Shown: positions 8,642 to 20,263 of the stretch, piece after piece | Layout of the letters: every line of letters starts with the position of its first letter | How positions within the stretch are numbered: the stretch's first letter is position 1 | Source of the DNA: Halobellus limi | Lineage (GTDB): Archaea > Halobacteriota > Halobacteria > Halobacteriales > Haloferacaceae | Length of the DNA: 64,000 nt | Assembly: GCF_004799685.1 (NCBI RefSeq) | Contig: NZ_CP031311.1 | Coordinates: 434,001-498,000 of the forward strand | Reading direction: 5' to 3' | Program-made: the position numbers and the translations under genes | The notes under the pieces: model-generated | Told to the model about the DNA's origin: nothing | Database searches by the model: none | The model's input: only the letters and a program-made list of their open reading frames with translations

Positions 8642-11575
8642 ATGTCAATGCAGACACCCAAAGAGATCGGTGCCATCCAGTTCGGGCTGATGGACCCGGA
8701 GACGTACCGAGACATGTCCGCGACGAAGATCATCACCGCGGACACGTACGACGACGACGGCTACCCAATCGACATGGGGCTGATGGACCCCCGCCTCGGG
8801 GTCATCGACCCCGGCCTCGAGTGTCGGACCTGCGGGTCGCACTCGGGCTCGTGTAACGGGCACTTCGGCCACATCGAACTGGCCGCGCCCGTCATCCACG
8901 TCGGCTTCACGAAACTCATCCGACGGCTCCTCCGCTCGACCTGTCGGGACTGCGGTCGCCTTTCCCTTACGGCCGAGGAGCAAGACGAGTTCCGCGAGGG
9001 CCTCCAGCGCAACGAGGAACTCGGCGAGGACTGGACGGACGTCCTCAAGTCCGCGGTCCGGCAGGCCCGGAAGGCCAGCCGCTGTCCGCACTGCGGCGCG
9101 CCCCAGCACGACATCAAACACGAGAAGCCGACCACCTACTACGAGGTCCAGGACGTCCTCGCGGGCGATTACTCCGAGCGCATCGCCTCGGCGATGCAGC
9201 CGGACGCCGACGAGGACGACGGCGGGATGTCGCCGAGCGAACTCGCCGAGGAGTCGGGGCTCGACCTCGGTCGCGTCAACGACATCCTCTCCGGGGAGTT
9301 CCGACCCGTCGGCGAGGACCGGAAGAAGCTCGAGAAGGCCCTCGACGTCGACCTCACCGAGGAGGACATGAACAAGCTCATGCCCTCGGACATCCGCGAC
9401 TGGTTCGAGGACATCCCCGACGAGGACATCGAGACGCTGGGAATCGACCCCTCGCGGTCGCGCCCCGAGTGGATGATCCTCACCGTGCTGCCGGTCCCGC
9501 CGGTCACCGCGCGGCCGTCGATCACGCTGGACAACGGCCAGCGATCGGAGGACGACCTGACGCACAAGCTGGTCGACATCATCCGCATCAACCAGCGGTT
9601 TATGGAGAACCGCGAGGCGGGCGCGCCGCAGCTGATCATCGAGGACCTCTGGGAGCTGCTGCAGTATCACGTCACCACGTTCGTCGACAACGAGATCTCG
9701 GGCACGCCGCCGGCGCGACACCGCTCCGGCCGCCCGCTGAAGACGCTCTCCCAGCGCCTGAAGGGCAAGGAGGGTCGCTTCCGCGGCTCGCTGTCCGGGA
9801 AGCGCGTGAACTTCTCCGCGCGGACCGTCATCTCGCCGGACCCGACGCTCTCGCTCAACGAGGTCGGCGTCCCAGAGCGCGTCGCTCGGGAGATGACCCA
9901 GACGATGAACGTCTCCGAGCGGAACGTCGACCGGGCCAAGCAGTACGTGCGGAACGGCCCCGAGGGTCACCCCGGCGCGAACTACGTCAAGCGCCCCGAC
10001 GGACGCCGGCTGAAGGTGACAGAGAAGAACTGCGAGGAGCTCGCCGAGAAGATCGACGCCGGCTGGGAGGTCAACCGACACCTCATCGACGGCGACATCG
10101 TGATCTTCAACCGGCAGCCGTCGCTGCACCGGATGTCGATTATGGCTCACGAGGTCGTCGTGATGCCGTATAAGACCTTCCGACTCAACACCGTCGTCTG
10201 TCCGCCGTACAACGCCGACTTCGACGGCGACGAGATGAACATGCACGCCCTGCAGACCGAGGAGTCGCGGGCGGAGGCCCGCGTCCTGATGCGCGTGCAG
10301 GAGCAGCTCCTGAGCCCGCGCTTCGGCGAGAACATCATCGGCGCGATCCAGGACCACATCTCCGGGACCTACCTCCTCACCAACGGCAATCCGGAGTTCA
10401 CCGAGACGCAGGCGCTGGACCTGCTCCGGGCGACGAGCATCGACACCCTGCCCGAGCCCGCCGGCGAGGACGACACCGGCGCGCCGTACTGGACCGGCCG
10501 ACAGCTCTTCAGCGAACTCCTGCCCGACGACCTGAACCTCTCGTTCACGTCGTCGGCGGGCGACGAGGTCGTCATCGAGGACGGCCAGCTGATCTCGGGC
10601 ACCATCGACGAGGACGCCGTCGGGGCGTTCGGCGGCGAGGTCGTCGACACGCTGGCGAAGGTGCACTCGAAGACGCGAGCGCGCGTGTTCGTCAACGAGG
10701 TCGCGTCGCTGGCGATGCGCGCGATCATGCACTTCGGGTTCTCGATCGGGATCGACGACGAGTCGATCCCCGGCGAGGCCAACGAGCAGGTCGACGAGGC
10801 GATCGGCAACGCCTACGACCGCGTCCAAGAGCTCATCGAGATCTACGAGGCCGGCGAGCTCGAGTCGCTGCCGGGTCGGACGGTCGACGAGACCCTGGAG
10901 ATGAAGATCATGCAGCAGCTCGGGAAGGCCAGAGACTCCGCCGGCGAGATCGCGGAGGACCACTTCCGCGACGACAACCCGGCGGTCGTGATGGCCCGCT
11001 CGGGCGCGCGTGGGTCGATGCTGAACCTCACCCAGATGGCCGGCTGCGTCGGCCAGCAGGCGGTTCGCGGCGAGCGGATCAACCGCGGATACGAGGGACG
11101 GACCCTCAGCCACTACCAGCCGAACGACCTCTCGGCGGAGGCGCACGGCTTCGTCGAGAACAGCTACCGGGGCGGCCTCACCCCGCGGGAGTTCTTCTTC
11201 CACGCGATGGGCGGCCGCGAGGGCCTGGTCGACACCGCGGTCCGGACGTCGAAGTCCGGCTACCTGCAGCGTCGGCTGATCAACGCCCTCTCGGAACTGG
11301 AGGCGCAGTACGACGGCACCGTCCGCGACACCTCGGGGACGGTCGTCCAGTTCGAGTTCGGCGAGGACGGCACCTCGCCCGTGAAGGTGTCCTCCTCGGA
11401 GGACAACCCGATCGACGTCGAGAACGTCGCCGACCGGATCCTCGACGCCGAGTTCGAGTCAGAAGCGGAGAAAGAGCGGTTCCTCGGCCGGCAGGAGCAG
11501 CCGACGAACATCTCCGAGTACGCCGGTCCGGGACTCGACAAGGCGCGGAACCTGGGGGTGGAGTCCGATGACTGA
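8642..11575 (+). CDS. rpoA1: RNA polymerase subunit A' (N-terminal part of beta')
   Basis: The 977-residue large catalytic subunit. It has the N-terminal zinc motif [17 protein letters not shown] (residues about 60-77), a second Cys cluster CRDCG...CPHCG, and the catalytic Mg-binding loop [12 protein letters not shown] near residue 525. The bridge-helix region follows ([20 protein letters not shown]). No intein interrupts the active-site blocks. It ends eight bases inside rpoA''. The ATG at 8642 is chosen over the one two codons on because it gives the usual N terminus. Confidence 0.96.
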   Translation: MSMQTPKEIGAIQFGLMDPETYRDMSATKIITADTYDDDGYPIDMGLMDPRLGVIDPGLECRTCGSHSGSCNGHFGHIELAAPVIHVGFTKLIRRLLRSTCRDCGRLSLTAEEQDEFREGLQRNEELGEDWTDVLKSAVRQARKASRCPHCGAPQHDIKHEKPTTYYEVQDVLAGDYSERIASAMQPDADEDDGGMSPSELAEESGLDLGRVNDILSGEFRPVGEDRKKLEKALDVDLTEEDMNKLMPSDIRDWFEDIPDEDIETLGIDPSRSRPEWMILTVLPVPPVTARPSITLDNGQRSEDDLTHKLVDIIRINQRFMENREAGAPQLIIEDLWELLQYHVTTFVDNEISGTPPARHRSGRPLKTLSQRLKGKEGRFRGSLSGKRVNFSARTVISPDPTLSLNEVGVPERVAREMTQTMNVSERNVDRAKQYVRNGPEGHPGANYVKRPDGRRLKVTEKNCEELAEKIDAGWEVNRHLIDGDIVIFNRQPSLHRMSIMAHEVVVMPYKTFRLNTVVCPPYNADFDGDEMNMHALQTEESRAEARVLMRVQEQLLSPRFGENIIGAIQDHISGTYLLTNGNPEFTETQALDLLRATSIDTLPEPAGEDDTGAPYWTGRQLFSELLPDDLNLSFTSSAGDEVVIEDGQLISGTIDEDAVGAFGGEVVDTLAKVHSKTRARVFVNEVASLAMRAIMHFGFSIGIDDESIPGEANEQVDEAIGNAYDRVQELIEIYEAGELESLPGRTVDETLEMKIMQQLGKARDSAGEIAEDHFRDDNPAVVMARSGARGSMLNLTQMAGCVGQQAVRGERINRGYEGRTLSHYQPNDLSAEAHGFVENSYRGGLTPREFFFHAMGGREGLVDTAVRTSKSGYLQRRLINALSELEAQYDGTVRDTSGTVVQFEFGEDGTSPVKVSSSEDNPIDVENVADRILDAEFESEAEKERFLGRQEQPTNISEYAGPGLDKARNLGVESDD

Positions 11576-12803
11576 GGAGTACGAGCACGTCACCGACGAC
11601 ATCGAGGCCATCGTGCGGGATCACAACCTGCCCGAGAGCCTCAGACACCGAATTTACGAAACGATCGAGGACCGCGAGGGCGTCGACCTCGACCAGGCCG
11701 ACGAGATCGCACAGGCGGTCTCCTCGCGGTACGAGGACTCCCGCGTCGAGGCCCACGACCCCGTCGGGACCGTCTCCGCGCAGTCGATTGGTGAGCCCGG
11801 GACCCAGATGACGATGAACACGTTCCACTACGCGGGCGTCGCCGAGATCGACGTCACGCAGGGGCTTCCCAGGCTCATCGAACTGGTCGACGCGCGGAAG
11901 ACGCCCGACACGCCGATGATGACGGTGCACCTCGAGGACGAGTACGCCGAGAACCGCGAGCGCGCCCACGAGGTCGTCTGGCAGATGGAGGCGACGAAGA
12001 TCCTCGCGCTCGGCGACATCTCGACGAACGTCGCGGACATGATCGTGCAGGTCGACCTCAACGAGGAGACGCTCGAAGAGCGGTGGCCGACCGTCGACAG
12101 CACGGACACCGTCGCCCAGGAGATCGCCGAGACCATCGAGGACTCCCTCGGGGTCAACACGCGTCGCTCGGAGACGCTCATCGAGTTCGGCCCCGACGAG
12201 CCGAGCTACCGCCGGCTCCTCCAGCTCGTCGAGGAGCTGCGCGAGATCGTCTTCAAGGGGTTAGAGGACATCTCGCGCGTCGTCATCCGCAAGGAGGACA
12301 ACGAGCGGACCGACGGCGAGGAGTTCGTCCTCTACACCGAGGGGTCGGCCTTCGGCGACGTCCTCACGATCGAGGGCGTCGACGCCACGCGGACGACGAG
12401 TAACAACATCCACGAGGTCTACCGAAACCTCGGCGTCGAGGCCGCCCGCGAGACCATCATCAACGAGACGATGGAGACGCTGCGCGAACAGGGCCTCGAC
12501 GACGTGAACATCCGGCACCTGATGCTCGTCGCCGACATCATGACGAACCGCGGCGAGATCGAGTCGATCGGGCGCCACGGCATCTCGGGCTCGAAGGACT
12601 CCGTCCTCGCCCGCGCCGCGTTCGAGGTGACCGTCAACCACCTGCTCGACGCGGCCGTCCACGGCGAGGAGGACGACCTCGACGGCGTCATCGAGAACGT
12701 CATCGTCGGCAAGCCGGTCTCGATCGGGACCGGCGACGTCGACCTCCGGATGGGGTCGATCGAGGCCGACGGCGGCGTCGAGCTCGATCCCGCGGACGAC
12801 TGA
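11568..12803 (+). CDS. rpoA2: RNA polymerase subunit A'' (C-terminal part of beta')
   Basis: A 411-residue subunit containing the trigger loop and the rest of the clamp/jaw. The trigger-loop signature [20 protein letters not shown] lies near residue 65, followed by [18 protein letters not shown]. It is the split-off C-terminal part of beta' found in all archaea. The start overlaps the end of rpoA' by 8 bp, which couples the two halves and favours equal amounts. Confidence 0.96.
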   Translation: MTEEYEHVTDDIEAIVRDHNLPESLRHRIYETIEDREGVDLDQADEIAQAVSSRYEDSRVEAHDPVGTVSAQSIGEPGTQMTMNTFHYAGVAEIDVTQGLPRLIELVDARKTPDTPMMTVHLEDEYAENRERAHEVVWQMEATKILALGDISTNVADMIVQVDLNEETLEERWPTVDSTDTVAQEIAETIEDSLGVNTRRSETLIEFGPDEPSYRRLLQLVEELREIVFKGLEDISRVVIRKEDNERTDGEEFVLYTEGSAFGDVLTIEGVDATRTTSNNIHEVYRNLGVEAARETIINETMETLREQGLDDVNIRHLMLVADIMTNRGEIESIGRHGISGSKDSVLARAAFEVTVNHLLDAAVHGEEDDLDGVIENVIVGKPVSIGTGDVDLRMGSIEADGGVELDPADD

Positions 12804-12806
12804 CCG

Positions 12807-13229
12807 ATGCGGATCACGCTGTCGGACGACGCGCGCCGGTACATCGCCCGCTTCGAGGACGAGACGGGGGCGACCGCCCGCGACTGCCTCGTCTACGACG
12901 AGCGGGTCGTCATCCTCGTCGCGGCCGGCGAGATGGGTACCGCGATCGGTCCCGGCGGCGAGCACGTCCGCGCGGTCGAGGAGTCGATCGGCCGCGACGT
13001 GGAACTCGTCGAGGACGCCGACACGCCGGTCGCGTTCGTCGAGAGCGCGCTCGCGCCCGCGGCCGTCCGACACGTGACGCTCTCCGAACAGGGCGGCGAG
13101 CGGATCGCCTACGCCGAGGTGCCGGACGCCGACCGCGGCGTCGCCATCGGCACGGAGGGGAAGAACATCGAGACGGCGCGGACGCTCGCCGAGCGGCACC
13201 ACGAGATCGACGACATCCAGTTGACGTAG
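12807..13229 (+). CDS. nusA: NusA-like transcription factor (KH domains only)
   Basis: A 140-residue archaeal NusA: two KH RNA-binding domains without the N-terminal or S1 parts of bacterial NusA. The KH motifs GTAIGPGGEHVRAVEE (about residue 49) and GVAIGTEGKNIETART (about residue 112) are clear. It starts 3 bp after rpoA'' and closes the polymerase operon, as in other euryarchaea. It is thought to act in termination/antitermination or rRNA transcription; direct evidence in haloarchaea is limited. Confidence 0.93.
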   Translation: MRITLSDDARRYIARFEDETGATARDCLVYDERVVILVAAGEMGTAIGPGGEHVRAVEESIGRDVELVEDADTPVAFVESALAPAAVRHVTLSEQGGERIAYAEVPDADRGVAIGTEGKNIETARTLAERHHEIDDIQLT

Positions 13230-13344
13230 CCGCGTTCGACCGCCGCCACCGACTGGGATCTCGCTCTGTCGACCGCCGCCGACCGGGAGCCGGCGTTCCC
13301 GCTTCCACGCCACACTTTTTGTCCCGGTCCCCGTCTGTCCGGTC

Positions 13345-14277
13345 GTGCTCTCCGAACTGTTCGGGCCGGTTCTGGCGGGGACGACCCAGATCGTTCCGCC
13401 CGGACTGTTCGACGGGGTCGTCGCCGAGTCGTACGCCGACCTGGCTCGCGGCCTCCTCGGATTCGTCGTCGCCGCGGCGGTGACGTACTCGCTCGGCCGC
13501 CTCGTCGTCGTCCCGCTCGCCGTCCGCATCGTCGCCGCGCGGAACCGGAACAACCCCACGATCGCCTCGGCGGCGCGGACGTACGCGCACGCCCTCGTCG
13601 TCGTGGTCGCGGGGTTCGTCGGCGTCGCCGGCGCGGGCCTGTGGTCGCTCCTGACGAACCTCTCGATCGTCGTCGCCGCCCTGACGCTCGTCGTCGGCGC
13701 GGCGAGTCAGGACGTCGTCGGCTCGCTCACGAGCGGGCTGTTCCTGGTTTCGGATCCCGACTTCAACGTCGGCGACTGGATCGCCTGGCCCGGCGGCGAG
13801 GGCGTCGTCGAGGAGATCGACTTCCGGGTCACCCGGGTTCGGACGCCGAACAACGAGACGATCACCGTCCCGAACACCGAACTGACGGCGAACGCGCTCA
13901 CGCGACCGTACGGCCGCGCTCGGTTCCGCGTCACGGAGACGGTCGACGTCGCCTACGGCGACGACGTGGAGCTGGCGCTCCGCGAACTGACCGAGGTGGC
14001 CCGCGAGGACGACCGCGTCCTCGACGATCCGTCCCCGACCGCCACGCTCGTCTCGTTCGAGGGGAGTTCGGTCCGCACGCAGGCGGAGTTCTGGGTCGAG
14101 GATCCGATGGACGTCGACCTCGTGACGCTCCAGTCGGACTTCAGACGCCGGGTGAAGTCCCGGTTCGACGAGGTCGGCCTGACGCTCGGGCCGCCCTCGG
14201 GACACGAACTCAGCGGCGAGCTCGACGTCGCCGTCGAAGGGGAGCCGACCGCTGCGTCCGGCGACGACCCCCGGTGA
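13345..14277 (+). CDS. MscS-family mechanosensitive channel
   Basis: A 310-residue small-conductance mechanosensitive channel protein. Hydrophobic segments lie at about residues 35-60, 84-103 and 108-125. The last continues into the pore helix and the MscS beta domain, which includes NVGDWI and VPNTELT. The C-terminal third is the alpha/beta cage domain. The GTG start follows a TATA-like ACTTTTTG (13313-13320) by about 28 nt, supporting a leaderless message. It would release solutes on hypo-osmotic shock. Confidence 0.88.
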   Translation: MLSELFGPVLAGTTQIVPPGLFDGVVAESYADLARGLLGFVVAAAVTYSLGRLVVVPLAVRIVAARNRNNPTIASAARTYAHALVVVVAGFVGVAGAGLWSLLTNLSIVVAALTLVVGAASQDVVGSLTSGLFLVSDPDFNVGDWIAWPGGEGVVEEIDFRVTRVRTPNNETITVPNTELTANALTRPYGRARFRVTETVDVAYGDDVELALRELTEVAREDDRVLDDPSPTATLVSFEGSSVRTQAEFWVEDPMDVDLVTLQSDFRRRVKSRFDEVGLTLGPPSGHELSGELDVAVEGEPTAASGDDPR

Positions 14278-14461
14278 GCGGCGCTCGCCGACCGCTCCGC
14301 GAATCGAACTGTCGAAGGACCCGAAACGACACGCTCTCCGTGCCGTTCAGTCGCTCTCCTCCGACGAGTGACCGTAACCGAGACCGAAACGACGCCCTCA
14401 GATCCGTCCTTAGGGGTCGCTAACCCGCCCTGCGGCCGTCTCGCCGGATCCGAAAAGGGAG

Positions 14462-14470
14462 GCTTAAGTA
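14462..14470 (+). promoter_or_regulatory. TATA box for rpsL-rpsG
   Basis: GCTTAAGTA lies about 30 nt upstream of the rpsL ATG at 14496, the normal spacing for a leaderless haloarchaeal transcript. Confidence 0.5.
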
Positions 14471-14495
14471 GCTCCGCCGGGAACTCAGGGTCACT

Positions 14496-14924
14496 ATGGC
14501 GAACGGCAAATACGCCGCGCGAAAACTCAAGCAGGACCGGCAGAAGCGCCGCTGGTCCGACTCGGAGTACGCGCGACGCGAGCGCGGTCTCGGTGCAAAG
14601 TCCGACCCCCTCGAGGGAGCCCCGCAGGGGCGCGGAATCGTCCTCGAGAAGGTCGGGATCGAAGCGAAACAGCCCAACTCGGCCATCCGAAAGTGCGTCC
14701 GGGTGCAGCTCATCAAGAACGGGAAGCAGGTCACCGCCTTCTGTCCGGGCGACGGCGCGATCTCGTTCATCGACGAGCACGACGAGGTCACGATCGCCGG
14801 GATCGGCGGCGCGAAGGGTCGTGCGATGGGCGACCTCTCCGGCGTGAACTACAAGGTCGAGAAGGTCAACGGCGTCTCGATGATCGAACTGGTCCGCGGC
14901 AACGCAGAGAAACCGGTGCGCTAA
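14496..14924 (+). CDS. rpsL: Ribosomal protein S12 (uS12)
   Basis: A 142-residue decoding-centre protein of the small subunit. The signatures [15 protein letters not shown] and [17 protein letters not shown] are the archaeal/eukaryotic (S23e-type) form. It opens the S12-S7 operon; rpsG follows after one base. Length is normal. Confidence 0.97.
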   Translation: MANGKYAARKLKQDRQKRRWSDSEYARRERGLGAKSDPLEGAPQGRGIVLEKVGIEAKQPNSAIRKCVRVQLIKNGKQVTAFCPGDGAISFIDEHDEVTIAGIGGAKGRAMGDLSGVNYKVEKVNGVSMIELVRGNAEKPVR

Positions 14925-14925
14925 G

Positions 14926-15540
14926 ATGTCCGAGAGCGAAGCCCCCGAGCCGGATTCCCCGGCCGACAGCGAGGAAGCGGAGACGAACGCGCAACTGTTC
15001 GGCGTCTGGGACGTCACCGAGATCGAGTACTCGGACCCCTCGACGGAGCGCTACATCAACGTCACGCCCATCGCGCACACGATGGGACGACACGCCGGCA
15101 AGCAGTTCCAGAAGTCCGAGATCAGCATCGTCGAGCGCCTCGTCAACCGCCTGATGCAGACCGAGGAGAACACGGGCCACAAGCAGAAGACGATGAAGAT
15201 CGTAAAGGAGGCCTTCGAGATCGTCCACGAGCGCACCGAGGAGAACCCGGTGCAGGTGCTCGTCCGCGCGGTCGAGAACGCCGCCCCGCGAGAGGAGACC
15301 GTCCGCCTGAAGTACGGCGGCATCTCGGTCCCGCAGGCCGTCGACGTCGCGCCCCAGCGCCGCGTCGACCAGGCCCTGAAGTTCATCGCCGAGGGCACCC
15401 AGCGCGGCTCCTACAAGACGCCCCAGAGCGCCGACGAGGCGCTCGCGCAGGTCCTCATCGGCGCGGCCGACTACGACGTCCAGTCGTACGCCATCGGCCA
15501 GAAAGAGGAGTCCGAGCGCGTCGCCGAAGCGGCACGGTAA
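14926..15540 (+). CDS. rpsG: Ribosomal protein S7 (uS7)
   Basis: A 204-residue protein that nucleates assembly of the 30S head. It has an acidic N-terminal extension of about 25 residues, typical of halophiles. The S7 core follows, with EISIVERLVNRLMQTEENTGHK and APREETVRLKYGGISVPQAVDVAPQRRVDQA. It is separated from rpsL by one base and is the last gene before a divergently placed minus-strand gene. Confidence 0.97.
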   Translation: MSESEAPEPDSPADSEEAETNAQLFGVWDVTEIEYSDPSTERYINVTPIAHTMGRHAGKQFQKSEISIVERLVNRLMQTEENTGHKQKTMKIVKEAFEIVHERTEENPVQVLVRAVENAAPREETVRLKYGGISVPQAVDVAPQRRVDQALKFIAEGTQRGSYKTPQSADEALAQVLIGAADYDVQSYAIGQKEESERVAEAAR

Positions 15541-15701
15541 CCCGTTCGCACCCGACGTTCGGTTTTCTCTCCGTCCTCTCTCCGTTCTCTCTTCGTCTAC
15601 TCCTCGCCTTCTCTCCGTTCTCCCGCTCCGCTCGTTCGACAAGCGACGGCGTTCCGGACCTTCCGCGCTCCGCTCGTACCGCCGGACGTACGTCCGGAAT
15701 C

Positions 15702-16466
15702 TCAGTCGGCGGCGACGTCCCCGCCGGGGTCGCCCACGACGTACGCGCGGGTGGCGTCGACGAGCGCCTTCCGGTAGTCGCTCGCGGAGGGGTCCTCCCC
15801 GAGCGTGCGGAACCGCCGCTTGAACGCGTCGAGGTCGACGCCCGGCGCGTCGTCGGCGGCGGCGTGTGCCAGGTCGTAGATGCGGTGGTCCCTGTCGACG
15901 ACGTCGTGGCGCTCGACGAGTCCGAGCGCGAACGCGGCGTTGACGGCGGTGATGTCGGGATCCGACCCGGCCGTGACGCGGCGCGAGTCGGGCCACGGCG
16001 AGGGGTCCGGGCGCGTCGCCACCGCCCGCGCCAACTCGGATTCGAGGAAGGCGACGAGTTTCGCCGGCGGCATCACAGACAGGGTGATGTCGTCGGCGTA
16101 GATGTCCTTCATATGGTTCGCGATCTGATAGCAGTGAGCGACCTTTCGGCGTTCGACCGACTCCCCGGAGAGGGCCAGAAAGAGCGCCTCCTCGGTCTTC
16201 ATGTGGTGGGAGGCGTGGCCCTCCTCGTTGCGGGCCATGTGTGCGAGTTCGTGGACCACCAGCCCCCGAGCCATCGCGCTCGTCGCCGCCTGTCGCGAGA
16301 TGTTCAGCACGTGGTGGTCCTCGTAGTGGGCCGCCCAGGTCCGCTCGTCGGGATCGGACCTGACGTCGACGTACACCGGCAGTTCGAGGTCGTACTCGGT
16401 CTCGAACAGGTCGCCCGCGCCGAGAAACGGGTCGGCCGGGACGTCGCCGCGTACTCGAAGGTCCAT
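15702..16466 (-). CDS. DUF5781-like protein with HExxH zinc-peptidase motif
   Basis: A 254-residue soluble protein. VVHELAHMARNEEGH near residue 93 matches the HExxH zinc-binding motif, and downstream acidic residues could supply a third ligand, so metallopeptidase chemistry is possible but unproven. I recall the family as DUF5781 in haloarchaea. A longer open frame reaches 16613, but the ATG at 16466 (MDLRVRGDVPADPFLG) is preferred because coding-type composition and the conserved-looking start begin there. It lies between rpsG and fusA on the opposite strand. Confidence 0.75.
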   Translation of the reverse strand: MDLRVRGDVPADPFLGAGDLFETEYDLELPVYVDVRSDPDERTWAAHYEDHHVLNISRQAATSAMARGLVVHELAHMARNEEGHASHHMKTEEALFLALSGESVERRKVAHCYQIANHMKDIYADDITLSVMPPAKLVAFLESELARAVATRPDPSPWPDSRRVTAGSDPDITAVNAAFALGLVERHDVVDRDHRIYDLAHAAADDAPGVDLDAFKRRFRTLGEDPSASDYRKALVDATRAYVVGDPGGDVAAD

Positions 16467-16699
16467 GTGTGTCCTTCTCAGGGAGTGATCGACCAAGACT
16501 CTTGCCCCGCCGTTCCGGTCCGCACCGTCCGGATCGCGTCGGGACCCGGTGTCGGGGGCATGTCGGTCGCGCTTGGCTCGACCGACGGCCGGCCGTGTGA
16601 CAAACCGAAGCATACCCGCGTATCGACGGTCGTATCCGTCGATTTCGGCATCGGCAAAACACTACCCTTTTGACCCTCCTACCGGTACTGGGTCGTATA

Positions 16700-18889
16700 A
16701 TGGGCCGACGAAAGAAGATCGTACAAGAGTGTGAGCAACTGATGGACAAACCGGAGCAGATCCGGAACATCGCCATCGCGGCTCACGTCGACCACGGGAA
16801 GACCACACTGACGGACAACCTCCTCGCCGGGGCGGGGATGATCGCCGACGAGGGCGAGGCGACCCGGCTGATGATGGACACCGAGGAGGACGAACAGGAA
16901 CGCGGGATCACCATCGACGCGGCGAACGTCTCGATGACCCACGAGTACGAGGATCAGAACCACCTGATCAACCTCATCGACACGCCCGGCCACGTCGACT
17001 TCGGTGGCGACGTCACGCGGGCGATGCGCGCCGTCGACGGCGCGCTCGTCGTCGTCGACGCCGTCGAGGGCGCGATGCCGCAGACCGAGACGGTCGTCCG
17101 GCAGGCGCTGCGCGAGGGCGTCAAGCCCGCGCTGTTCATCAACAAGGTCGACCGACTCATCTCCGAGCTCCAGGAGGGGCCCCAGGAGATGCAGGAGCGG
17201 CTGATGGACGTCATCGGCGACGTCAACGAACTCATCCGCGGGATGACAGAAGAGCGCGACGACGTCGACGACTGGACGGTCTCCGTCGAGGACGGCACCG
17301 TCGCGTTCGGCTCGGCGCTCTACAAGTGGGGCGTCTCCGCGCCGTCGATGGCCCGGACCGGCATCGGCTTCCCCGAGATCATCGAGATGGAACGCAACGA
17401 CGAGCGGCTCGAACTGCACGAGCAGTCGCCGCTGTCGGACGTCGTCCTCGACATGGTCGCCGAGCACTTCCCCAACCCGCTCGACGCCCAGCCCCGCCGT
17501 ATCCCGCGCGTCTGGCGCGGCGACGACGAGTCCGAGCTCGCGGCGCAGATGCGCGAGGTCGACGCCGACGGCGAGGTCGTCTTTATGGTGACGGACATCT
17601 CGATGGACCCCCACGCCGGCGAGATCGCCACCGGACGGCTGTTCAGCGGCACGATCAAACAGGGTCAGGAGCTGTACGTCTCGGGCACCGCGGGCAAGAA
17701 CCGCGTCCAGTCGGTCGGGATCTTCATGGGCGGCGAGCGCGAGGAGCTCGACCGCGGCGTCCCGGCGGGGAACATCGCGGCCGTCACCGGCCTGCGCGAC
17801 GCCATCGCCGGCTCGACGGTCTCCTCCGTGGAGATGACGCCGTTCGAGTCGATCGAGCACATCTCCGAGCCGGTCATCACGAAGTCCGTCGAGGCGAAGA
17901 GTATGGACGACCTGCCGAAGCTCATCGAGACGCTCCAGCAGGTCGCGAAGGAGGACCCGACCATCAGGGTGGAAATCAACGAGGACACGGGCGAGCACCT
18001 CATCAGCGGACAGGGCGAGCTCCACCTCGAAGTCATCACCCAGCGCATCCAGAAGAACCAGGGCATCCCGGTCCAGACCGGTGAGCCGATCGTCGTCTTC
18101 CGCGAGGCCCCCCAGCAGCAGTCCCGCGAGGTCGAGGGCGTCTCGCCGAACCGGCACAACAAGTTCTACATCACCGTCGAACCCCTCTCCGACGACATCG
18201 TCGAGGCGATCAAGCGCGGCGAGGTCTCGATGGACATGCCGGAACTGGAGCGCCGCGAGGCGCTGCAGGAGGCCGGGATGGACAAAGACACCTCCCAGGA
18301 GGTCGAGCACATCCACGGGACGAACATCCTCATCGACGACACGAAGGGGATCCAGCACCTCAACGAGACGATGGAACTCGTCATCGAGGGGCTCGAGGAG
18401 GCCCTCGACGACGGTCCGCTGGCCAACGAGCCCGTCCAGGGGTCGCTCCTCCGCCTGCACGACGCGAAGCTGCACGAGGACACGATCCACCGCGGCCCGG
18501 CGCAGGTCATCCCCGCAGTTCGGGACGCCGTCCACCGCGCGCTCATCGACGCCGACATCAAACTGCTCGAACCCATCCAGAACGTCCGAATCGACGTTCC
18601 CTCCGAGCACATGGGCTCGGCGTCCGGCGAGATCCAGGGCCGCCGCGGCCGCGTCGACGACATGTTCCAGGAGGGCGACCTGATGGTCATCGAGGGCATC
18701 GCGCCCGTCGAAGAGATGATCGGGTTCTCCTCGGACATTCGCTCTGCGACCGAGGGCCGCGCCTCGTGGAACACCGAGAACGCCGGCTTCCGCGTGCTCT
18801 CCGATAACCTCCAGCGCGAGAAGATCATGGAGATCCGCGAGCGCAAGGGAATGAAACTCGAACTGCCGCAGTCCGTCGACCAGTTCTAG
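16700..18889 (+). CDS. fusA: Translation elongation factor aEF-2
   Basis: A 729-residue ribosomal translocase GTPase. The G1 motif [12 protein letters not shown] lies near residue 30, with [10 protein letters not shown] (G3) and NKVDR (G4). The diphthamide His sits in the domain IV loop [12 protein letters not shown] near residue 600. Domains II-V follow in normal order with no insertion. The ATG at 16700 ([15 protein letters not shown]) is the standard archaeal start; the upstream in-frame ATG at 16670 lies in the promoter area. Confidence 0.97.
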   Translation: MGRRKKIVQECEQLMDKPEQIRNIAIAAHVDHGKTTLTDNLLAGAGMIADEGEATRLMMDTEEDEQERGITIDAANVSMTHEYEDQNHLINLIDTPGHVDFGGDVTRAMRAVDGALVVVDAVEGAMPQTETVVRQALREGVKPALFINKVDRLISELQEGPQEMQERLMDVIGDVNELIRGMTEERDDVDDWTVSVEDGTVAFGSALYKWGVSAPSMARTGIGFPEIIEMERNDERLELHEQSPLSDVVLDMVAEHFPNPLDAQPRRIPRVWRGDDESELAAQMREVDADGEVVFMVTDISMDPHAGEIATGRLFSGTIKQGQELYVSGTAGKNRVQSVGIFMGGEREELDRGVPAGNIAAVTGLRDAIAGSTVSSVEMTPFESIEHISEPVITKSVEAKSMDDLPKLIETLQQVAKEDPTIRVEINEDTGEHLISGQGELHLEVITQRIQKNQGIPVQTGEPIVVFREAPQQQSREVEGVSPNRHNKFYITVEPLSDDIVEAIKRGEVSMDMPELERREALQEAGMDKDTSQEVEHIHGTNILIDDTKGIQHLNETMELVIEGLEEALDDGPLANEPVQGSLLRLHDAKLHEDTIHRGPAQVIPAVRDAVHRALIDADIKLLEPIQNVRIDVPSEHMGSASGEIQGRRGRVDDMFQEGDLMVIEGIAPVEEMIGFSSDIRSATEGRASWNTENAGFRVLSDNLQREKIMEIRERKGMKLELPQSVDQF

Positions 18890-19044
18890 GCCGCGTCCGA
18901 ATCGACTCTCGGCCGCGCGCCTCGACTCGACGGCTGCGACCGTCGGCCCGCCGACGTCGCCGTTCGATCCGCTCTTCGCAGACGATTCTCCGTATCGATA
19001 CTCGGGCCAGTACTTTCAAGCGACTCTCCGTCCTGCGCGCACCT

Positions 19045-20169
19045 ATGCGCACTCGAATCGTCTCTCTTCTCGATCAGATCGGATTCGGCTCGCCGCCCGA
19101 GTCGATCACGCCGACGAACCCCTCCGCCCTCCGCGTCGCCGCCAGCGCCGTCGTCTCTCTGACCGGCCTCGCGCTGCTCGTCCCGAACCTCTTTCCGGTG
19201 TTCGACGGCGGGGGCGCGTTCTCGATCGCGCTCGGCCTCGTGGGGGCGCTCGTCTCGCTCGGCCTCGTCGCCGTGGGCGGCCTGCTGTACTACAGCGGCT
19301 TCAGCGACCGCAACGCGGTCCGGATCGCCGTCTGGAACGTCCTCGGCGTCGCCGTCCTCGGGAGCGTGATGCTCGCGCACGCGATCGCGCAGAACCGCCT
19401 CTCGGGCGGCATCGCGCCCTCGATGTTCACCGTCGGGAACCTGCTGGCCGTCGGCGCGGCCGCGCACGTCATCATCGGCGTCTACGACGCGCGTCGGGTC
19501 CGCGCCGAGCAGCTCGCCCGCGAGCGACGGCGGACGGCGGTCCTGAACCGGGTGCTCAGACACAACCTCCGGAACGAGGCGCAGGTGCTCGCGGGTCACG
19601 CGGACATCGTCGCCGGCGTTCCCGACGCAGAGCGGATCCGTCAGTCGGCGGCGGTGCTGAAACGCAGCGCCGAGACCGTCGGCAGCCTCGCTGAGGGCGC
19701 GAAGACGATCACCCGCGAACGCGACAGGGCGGCCGAGGAGTACGGACCGACCGATCCGGCGGCGGTCTTGGAGGCCGCCGTCGAGCACGCCCGCGATCGG
19801 TTCCCCGGGAGGTCGTTCGAGTTCGACGCGCCGGACGACCTCGACGCGACCGTCCGCGCCAGCGACGGGCTCCGGACGGCGCTGGACGAACTGCTGGAGA
19901 ACGCGGCCGAACACGGCGAACCGCCGATCGAGGCGTCGGTGCGAGTCCTCCCGGACACGGTGGAACTGGCTATCACCGACCACGGCGACGGGATCCCCGA
20001 CCACGAGCGGGACGTCGTCGCGGGCGAGACCGACATCACCCAGTTGACGCACGGGAGCGGACTGGGGCTGTGGGTCGCGAAGACGGTCGCGGGCACGCAC
20101 TGGGGGTCGCTGTCGTTCTCGGCGACCGACGACTCGACGACGGTGACGCTGTCGGTGCCGCGGGCCTAG
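19045..20169 (+). CDS. Membrane-bound sensor histidine kinase
   Basis: A 374-residue kinase. Four hydrophobic segments (about residues 32-51, 58-85, 92-113 and 126-145) form a compact membrane sensor with no extracytoplasmic domain and no PAS domain. The H-box is LNRVLRHNLRNEAQVLAGHAD (phospho-acceptor His), typical of haloarchaeal kinases. The ATPase domain has ELLENAAEHG (N box), DHGDGIPDHE (G1) and GSGLGLWV (G2). No response regulator is adjacent, so it is an orphan. The signal it senses is unknown. Confidence 0.88.
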   Translation: MRTRIVSLLDQIGFGSPPESITPTNPSALRVAASAVVSLTGLALLVPNLFPVFDGGGAFSIALGLVGALVSLGLVAVGGLLYYSGFSDRNAVRIAVWNVLGVAVLGSVMLAHAIAQNRLSGGIAPSMFTVGNLLAVGAAAHVIIGVYDARRVRAEQLARERRRTAVLNRVLRHNLRNEAQVLAGHADIVAGVPDAERIRQSAAVLKRSAETVGSLAEGAKTITRERDRAAEEYGPTDPAAVLEAAVEHARDRFPGRSFEFDAPDDLDATVRASDGLRTALDELLENAAEHGEPPIEASVRVLPDTVELAITDHGDGIPDHERDVVAGETDITQLTHGSGLGLWVAKTVAGTHWGSLSFSATDDSTTVTLSVPRA

Positions 20170-20215
20170 CCCGACGGCGCCGGGATCGACCGCCGGCCTT
20201 TCGCCGCCGGCAATG
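20170..20215 (+). terminator. GC hairpin after the histidine kinase
   Basis: Just after the stop codon the DNA contains facing GCCGGC blocks around CTTTC (about 20190-20212), a plausible stem-loop. No T-run follows, so this is a weak call. Confidence 0.3.
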
Positions 20216-20230
20216 CGTGCCATCGACGAA

Positions 20231-20240
20231 GGCTTATATC
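20231..20240 (+). promoter_or_regulatory. TATA box of the ACT/hom operon
   Basis: GGCTTATATC lies 26-31 nt upstream of the ATG at 20264, not near the ACT gene start at 20410. The message is therefore predicted to begin at or next to the small ORF. Confidence 0.6.
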
Positions 20241-20263
20241 GGTCCGGGAGTTGACGTTGGGGT

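Noticed and set aside
8645-11203. 852-codon minus-strand frame opposite rpoA'
   Set aside because: Antisense shadow of a conserved RNA polymerase gene; no recognisable domain and low-complexity composition.
8642-18889. Inteins in rpoA', rpoB' or fusA
   Set aside because: Active-site blocks that host inteins in other archaea are contiguous and protein lengths are normal.
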